From the NCBI GenBank assembly GCA_910588135.1, contig CAJUOT010000001.1:1-64000 (forward strand): a stretch of DNA of 64,000 nucleotides, given 5' to 3'. The first letter of the stretch is position 1, and each line of letters starts with the position of its first letter. Positions 59,221 through 64,000 of the stretch are shown piece after piece. The notes under the pieces were generated by a model. The model was not told the DNA's origin. It worked only from the letters and a program-made list of their open reading frames with translations, and made no database searches. A program made the translations under genes and the position numbers. Source of the DNA: an uncultured Oscillospiraceae bacterium. Lineage in GTDB: Bacteria > Bacillota > Clostridia > Oscillospirales > Oscillospiraceae.

Positions 59221-59245
59221 CTCGTCATTTTGAGGAGGAATCATT

Positions 59246-62200
59246 TTGAAAAACAAAATCGTAAACCGCACCCTGGCTCTGCTGTTAGCCCTGGTCTGTA
59301 TGCTGGGCGTTCTGCCCCTTTCGGCCTTCGCCGCTGAAGGGCCGTCCGACGCTCCCGCATATGTCACGCAGCAGGCGGCGGACTATTGGCGCACCAACGG
59401 CAGACTGGTTCGTTATCAGTCCGCCAGCCCCACGATCAACGCCGCTGGCCGGGCCCACGTCTTTGACGCCCAGGTTTCTGTGCCGGGGCTGTCCGGCACC
59501 ACCCGTGCTCTGTGCTCCCACCACATTGGCACCCTGGGCAGTCAGGCCAACGGACAGAAGTGGAACTATAAGCAGACGGTGGACAATGCCTCGCTGAAGG
59601 TGCTGCTCACCTATGTGTACTCCCATACCAATGGCAGCTTCACCGATGCGGGCAGGGCCCGGGGCCTGGAGACCTGGGGCGAGTTTTGGTCTGACCTATG
59701 GTACATCACCGCGCAGACCATGACCTGGTACTGGGAGTACGGTCTCATCAAAGATGTCACCACCGACCGGGAGGGCTTTATTGAACAGGCGTCGGAGGAG
59801 ATGATCACCTCCTTCAAGGTCATCCACGATGTCTGGAATTTCTCTCCCTGGATCAAGGACTGGGACAGCGTGAACATCCACACGATCATAGACAGCCGGG
59901 ACAACGGCAAGACCGGAAACTCCGCCTATGACTACATCAAAACAGGGGTAGACCTGGTGCTGGATCACCCCGAATATTACTACAACTACAACTTGTGGGA
60001 GTTTGAATGGGACAAATCCCAGCCCTGGAAGCTGGCGGGCCAGTCCGGTGTACCCATGCAGCGGCTTTTGATCGCTGTGCCGGGGGAAAAGCAGACCGAC
60101 ATTGATACCGTAAAACTCACCGTGAAAAAACTGGAGGCGGGCACCAACAAGCCCATGCCCGGCGTAACTTTTACCGTGGAGAGCGCGGACGGCTCTGGGA
60201 GTTTCTCCGTTACCCGCCAGACCGGCGCGGACGGTACCCTCACCCTGACCTCCGAGGCGGACGACCTCACCGCGGGGCAGTACACCATCACCGAGGACGC
60301 CGTGCCGGAGGGCTATATGGCCCAAACTGCGTCCCAGACCGTGACCGTGATGCCAAACGGCTCCGTGTCCAACACCTTCACCTTCTATAACGAGCCGGAA
60401 GGCCCCGGCGCCCCCGGTTCCGGCACCGGCACGATCAGGAAGGTGGATTCGGACAACCCCACCGTGGGCATTCCCGGCGCGGTCATCCGCATCACCAGCG
60501 TGAAGCTGGACGATGGCGGCAGTTTCTTCGGGGAGTACATCACCAAGGACGGCGGCTACATTTTGAAAGAGGATCTGGACTTCTCCAAGCTCCCCACCGG
60601 GGCGTATCTCGCGGAGGAGGTCACCCCGCCCGAGGGCTATATTTTGAGCTCTGATGTGAGCAAAGTGAAGCAGCCCTTCGTGTGGGACGGGGAGCATGAT
60701 GTGTCCCTGGTTTTTGAAAATTCCAGCAAGGTTAAGGTCGTCCTGAAGAAGGTGGACGAGAGCGGCAGCCCCCTGGCTGGCGCTGTTTTTCTTGTTCTGC
60801 GGGACGGCCAGATCATCTCCACCGAGGAGACCCAGCCCGATGGCACCATCACGGTGAGCAATGTGGTGGAGGGCCACTATGAGTTCGTGGAGGTGTCGGC
60901 CCCCGCTGGCTTCGACTGTGACAAATCCCCTGTCGGCGTCCATGTGGACGCTGAGGATTTGCAGGGGGAGCAGACCATCGTGGTCACCAAAATGAACCAC
61001 CACAAGCGGACTTTGACGATATCCAAGCGGGACGCGGAGAGCGGCGACCCCATCCCAAATACCTCCTTCCACATTCGCGGCATCAACGTGGCCTATGAGA
61101 ACGATGTGGTCACCGGGGCAGACGGCAGAGTGGTGCTGGAGTCCATGCCATCCGGGTGTTACGAAATTGAGGAAACCGCCGTCCCCTCCCCCTGGCTCCT
61201 GGATGCCAACAACCGCAAGACCGTCTGGATCGACGCCAAGCAGGACAAGGATATCGTGGTGGATTTTGTCAACAGCACCCGGCCCGGTATCCGGCTCCTG
61301 AAACTGGACGGGCAGACAGGGAAGCCGGTAAGCGGGGCCACTTTTTTGATTGAGGAGGTCAACGGGGGCTTCTCCGACCGCCGCCAGACCGATCAGAATG
61401 GCCTGATTGTGCTGGAGGGCAAGGACGGCGTCCGGCCCGGCGCGTACAAAATCACTGAGGTGGAGGCAGCCCCCAATTACGTGCTGGACGATACCGTCCA
61501 CATCGTGCAGTTGGAGGAAAACCGCACCACCACCATCGAGCTGACCAACCTGGTGAAGCCCACCCTCAAAATTCTGAAGGTGGATTCCATCACGAAGAAC
61601 CCCGTGGCCCACGCGAAATTCCAGATCTGGCGGGCCTCCGGGGACACCAAGGCCGGGGACTACAACGACCTGGGCACGTTCTATTCGGATGAAAACGGCG
61701 AGATCGTGCTGGAGCACACCGATCCCGGCTGGTTCAAAATTTCTGAATTGGAGGCTCCCTCCGGGTACTCCATCAAGCAGGCGGACTACGAATTCTATCT
61801 GGCCGCAGGCGAGACCAAGACTGTCCAGGTGGAGAACATCCCCCTGTCCGCATTGGTGGTGTATAAATATGACCGGATCACCGGGGAGCCGGTTGAGGGG
61901 GCCATTTTCCAGGTGAAGTACCTGTCCGGCACCAGCGGCACGGGCGGCACCGTCATCGGCACCTACCGGACGCTGAAAAACGGCAGTTTCACAGTCACCG
62001 GGTTGGCTGCGGGCGCTTACATCGTGGAGGAACTGGCCAGCGACAGCGGCCACATCGTGGACGCCGCGCCCCAGACGGCCTACATCTCCGGCAAGCAGCA
62101 GGACGTGGTGCAGCTCTATTTCGGGAACAGCCCCAAGTCCTCCGTCCTGATCTCCAAGGTGGACGCCCGGGACGGCGCCCCGCTCAGTGACGTGGAATTT

Positions 62201-64000
62201 TTGGTGAGTACCTCGGACGGCACCCTGCTGGGCAACGCCAACGGGAAGTATGTAACGGACCGCACAGGCACCATCCTGATCGAGAACCTGGATCCCAGCC
62301 TGACGCTGGTAGTGAAGGAAACCCGCCAGAAGGAGGGCTACCTGCTGGACGACGTACCCCAGACCATCAAAACGAAGGCTGGGGAAACGGTGAAGCTGGA
62401 ATTCAGAAACAAAAAGCTTGGAAATCTCGTCATCCACAAGCTGTCCAGCGTGGACAAGAGCCCCATCGAGGGGGCACAGTTCCGCATCACCTACGCGGAT
62501 GGGAAGGTAGTGGACGCGGCCAGCGGCCAGCTCTCCTCCAATGGTCTGTATACCTCTAACAAGGAAGGCCAGATCATCCTCTCCAACATCACCGGCACCT
62601 TCGTTTGCACGGAGGTGTCCAGCGCCCCCGGATTCGCTATCGACCCCAACACCCGCAGCCAGACGGTGGTGGTGAACCCCGGCGACGATACGCAGAGCCT
62701 CTATTTTTACAACACGCCCCTGTGTTCCCTGACGCTGTCGAAGGTGGATTCGGTCACGGGGAAGCCGATCCCCAACACCACCTTCACCGTGAAGTACGCC
62801 AGCGGGGAGCTGATCGGGCGGTACACCACTGGGAAGGATGGAACCGTCACCGTCAGCGGCCTCCTGCCCGGTTCCACGGTGGTCGTGTCTGAGTACAAGG
62901 TGCCGGACACCCACGTGCTCAACACCACCCCCCAGACCATCACGCTGAAAAGCGGGGCCAACACCGTTACCAGCGGCGTCACAGGGACCAATCCGGGCGG
63001 CAACGGTACGGGCAACGGCAATAACCTGGGTTTTGAGAACGATCCCAAGATGACCCTCACGATCCGGAAGTACATCAAAGGCACCAACCGGGAGCCCCTG
63101 GCCGGGGTGTGCTTCAAGGTGACGGAGGGCAGCGGCGCCCCCGTGGGCCCCGGCGATGGCACCTTCTACACCAATTCCGCGGGCGAGATCGTCATTGAGG
63201 GCCTTGAGCCGGGAACCACCGTCACAGCTCGGGAGGTTTCCACTGTCGAGGGGTTCGTGCTGGACGGCGAACCCAAAACCATCAAAATCAAGGCGGGCGC
63301 CCAGGCCCCCGAGCTGATCTTCTGGAACGAGCGCGCCGGGACCCTCGTCATCCGCAAACTGGATTCCGTGACGAAAAAGCCGCTGAGCGGGGTGCAGTTC
63401 GAGTTGACCTACCCGGACGGGCGGTATGTGGACGCAGATAACGGCCACCTCTCGTCCAAAGGGCTGTTCCAGACGGATCAGAACGGAGAAATCCGGGTGC
63501 AGGTAACGGGCACTGTCGTGGCAAAGGAGGTCAGGAGCATCCCAGGGTACTCTATCGACCCCGCCACCCAGATCCAGACCGTGGAGGTCAACCCGGACGA
63601 TACGCAGTATCTTGTTTTTTACAACGCCCCCGCAGGCAATTTTGAGCTGATCAAGGTGGTGGCGGGCGATAAGACGAAGCGCATCCCCGATGTGACCTTC
63701 GAGATCCGCCGCGCCGATGACGATGCCCTGATCGACACCATCACCACGGACAGTGAAGGCCGCGCCACCCTCCAACTGGACGCGGGCAATTATTACGCCG
63801 TGGAAACCGGGTGCCCCAAGGAGTTCAAGCTGGACTCCACCCGCCACACCTTCAACGTAAAGGATGGGAAAAATACCACTTTGACGGTGGAAAACAAGGC
63901 TTTTTCCGGCATCCAGATCCACAAGACCGACAGCGTGACGGGCAAGGGAATTTATGGCGTGAGCTTCATCCTCTACGACAGCGCGAACCGGCCCGTTGGT
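59246..64000 (+). CDS. Giant thioester/SpaA-repeat surface adhesin, 3' end outside window
   Basis: The visible 1585 codons run to the window edge without a stop. The start is TTG at 59246 with GAGGAGG seven bases before it. A signal peptide (MKNKIVNRTLALLLALVCML) precedes a thioester-type domain (residues ~35-290): Cys90 (ALCSHH) and Gln157 (TAQTMTW) are candidates for the internal Cys-Gln bond that captures host amines. From residue ~290 there are fourteen SpaA/Cna-B-type repeats of ~85-95 residues, each opening like KVDSVTGKPIPNTTF and closing with an ExxAPxGY-like turn; the last is cut. The Lys and Glu expected for isopeptide bonds are present in many. An LPXTG tail should lie beyond the window. 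Confidence 0.85.
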   Translation, partial: MKNKIVNRTLALLLALVCMLGVLPLSAFAAEGPSDAPAYVTQQAADYWRTNGRLVRYQSASPTINAAGRAHVFDAQVSVPGLSGTTRALCSHHIGTLGSQANGQKWNYKQTVDNASLKVLLTYVYSHTNGSFTDAGRARGLETWGEFWSDLWYITAQTMTWYWEYGLIKDVTTDREGFIEQASEEMITSFKVIHDVWNFSPWIKDWDSVNIHTIIDSRDNGKTGNSAYDYIKTGVDLVLDHPEYYYNYNLWEFEWDKSQPWKLAGQSGVPMQRLLIAVPGEKQTDIDTVKLTVKKLEAGTNKPMPGVTFTVESADGSGSFSVTRQTGADGTLTLTSEADDLTAGQYTITEDAVPEGYMAQTASQTVTVMPNGSVSNTFTFYNEPEGPGAPGSGTGTIRKVDSDNPTVGIPGAVIRITSVKLDDGGSFFGEYITKDGGYILKEDLDFSKLPTGAYLAEEVTPPEGYILSSDVSKVKQPFVWDGEHDVSLVFENSSKVKVVLKKVDESGSPLAGAVFLVLRDGQIISTEETQPDGTITVSNVVEGHYEFVEVSAPAGFDCDKSPVGVHVDAEDLQGEQTIVVTKMNHHKRTLTISKRDAESGDPIPNTSFHIRGINVAYENDVVTGADGRVVLESMPSGCYEIEETAVPSPWLLDANNRKTVWIDAKQDKDIVVDFVNSTRPGIRLLKLDGQTGKPVSGATFLIEEVNGGFSDRRQTDQNGLIVLEGKDGVRPGAYKITEVEAAPNYVLDDTVHIVQLEENRTTTIELTNLVKPTLKILKVDSITKNPVAHAKFQIWRASGDTKAGDYNDLGTFYSDENGEIVLEHTDPGWFKISELEAPSGYSIKQADYEFYLAAGETKTVQVENIPLSALVVYKYDRITGEPVEGAIFQVKYLSGTSGTGGTVIGTYRTLKNGSFTVTGLAAGAYIVEELASDSGHIVDAAPQTAYISGKQQDVVQLYFGNSPKSSVLISKVDARDGAPLSDVEFLVSTSDGTLLGNANGKYVTDRTGTILIENLDPSLTLVVKETRQKEGYLLDDVPQTIKTKAGETVKLEFRNKKLGNLVIHKLSSVDKSPIEGAQFRITYADGKVVDAASGQLSSNGLYTSNKEGQIILSNITGTFVCTEVSSAPGFAIDPNTRSQTVVVNPGDDTQSLYFYNTPLCSLTLSKVDSVTGKPIPNTTFTVKYASGELIGRYTTGKDGTVTVSGLLPGSTVVVSEYKVPDTHVLNTTPQTITLKSGANTVTSGVTGTNPGGNGTGNGNNLGFENDPKMTLTIRKYIKGTNREPLAGVCFKVTEGSGAPVGPGDGTFYTNSAGEIVIEGLEPGTTVTAREVSTVEGFVLDGEPKTIKIKAGAQAPELIFWNERAGTLVIRKLDSVTKKPLSGVQFELTYPDGRYVDADNGHLSSKGLFQTDQNGEIRVQVTGTVVAKEVRSIPGYSIDPATQIQTVEVNPDDTQYLVFYNAPAGNFELIKVVAGDKTKRIPDVTFEIRRADDDALIDTITTDSEGRATLQLDAGNYYAVETGCPKEFKLDSTRHTFNVKDGKNTTLTVENKAFSGIQIHKTDSVTGKGIYGVSFILYDSANRPVG

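Larger units (their letters stand above)
45069..64000 (+). mobile_element. Integrative conjugative element-like region, incomplete
   Basis: From the end of tRNA-Leu(UAG) to the window edge every gene points the same way and belongs to families found in Clostridia conjugative elements: ArdA-like antirestriction proteins, DUF4314, DUF3849, LPD28-like, a D12 adenine methylase, class D sortase and a SpaA-repeat adhesin. Non-ATG starts and 4-bp overlaps are frequent. No integrase, relaxase, coupling protein or second attachment site is in the window, so the element type, its right end and even its exact left end are not established. Confidence 0.7.

Noticed and set aside
59696..63922. A 1408-codon minus-strand frame opposite the giant adhesin
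   Set aside because: The plus frame has a signal peptide and clear SpaA repeats; the minus frame is Gly/His/Val-rich and repeats only because the plus-strand repeats are repetitive.
1..64000. CRISPR arrays, insertion sequences, rRNA genes
   Set aside because: No regularly spaced direct repeats, transposase-like proteins or rRNA sequence were recognised in the window.

Overview
The window looks like a contig from a high-GC member of the Clostridia, probably a gut Oscillospirales/Oscillospiraceae-type bacterium. This is inferred from several things: housekeeping families typical of anaerobic Firmicutes (RecD2, TGS-uridine kinase, clostripain-like C11 peptidase, 2-hydroxyacyl-CoA dehydratase-type activase), an SLH-anchored surface protein, sortase/SpaA surface chemistry, strong AGGAGG ribosome sites and TTGACA-17-TATAAT promoters. 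No 16S gene is present, so the assignment is not firm. The first 37 bases are Illumina adapter rather than genome.

Layout. 38-181: 5' end of a threonine/serine exporter-like gene running off the contig. 763-5136: large secreted SLH protein. 5238-8201 (minus): three-gene 2-hydroxyacyl-CoA dehydratase/activase-type module. 8503-8588: tRNA-Leu(GAG). 8803-9264: AT-rich HIT protein. 9403-10923 (minus): metallophosphoesterase and PHP phosphoesterase. 11180-15943: NMT1/SsuA-type ABC importer, an amidohydrolase-like protein and a LacI regulator. 16182-20494: GH133 debranching enzyme, GH13 alpha-glucosidase and HAD phosphatase. 20562-22362 (minus): LacI regulator and TraX-like membrane acyltransferase. 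22762-29412: maltodextrin-type ABC importer (binding protein frameshifted) and a surface type I pullulanase. Together 14951-29412 form an alpha-glucan utilisation region in which a CGAAAC-containing motif recurs at the promoters. 29696-44948: TGS-uridine kinase, a radical-SAM/TIGR03915-type DNA metabolism pair with a DUF3795 gene between them, a LuxE/LuxC fatty-acid-reductase-like pair, a C11 peptidase, PtsI, RecD2, an XRE regulator and LysA.

From tRNA-Leu(UAG) (44984-45068) to the right end the gene content changes to that of an integrative conjugative element. It is a one-direction, tightly coupled operon of ArdA-like and other 'polyvalent' accessory proteins (DUF4314, DUF3849, LPD28-like), an orphan D12 adenine methylase, a class D sortase, and a giant thioester/SpaA-repeat adhesin that leaves the window unfinished. 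Integrase, relaxase and conjugation machinery are not in the window. The element is inserted beside, and possibly into, the tRNA gene, but this cannot be settled without the other end.

The most interesting signal is in the element. Eight proteins with unrelated bodies end in a similar short tail: a Gln/Glu/Pro-rich stretch followed by a terminal Met-containing motif such as GGMTLA, GMAMQ or GGMEMG. Terminator-like hairpins also recur immediately upstream of genes inside the operon. A common C-terminal targeting or transfer signal, and control by attenuation or antitermination, are plausible but unproven readings.
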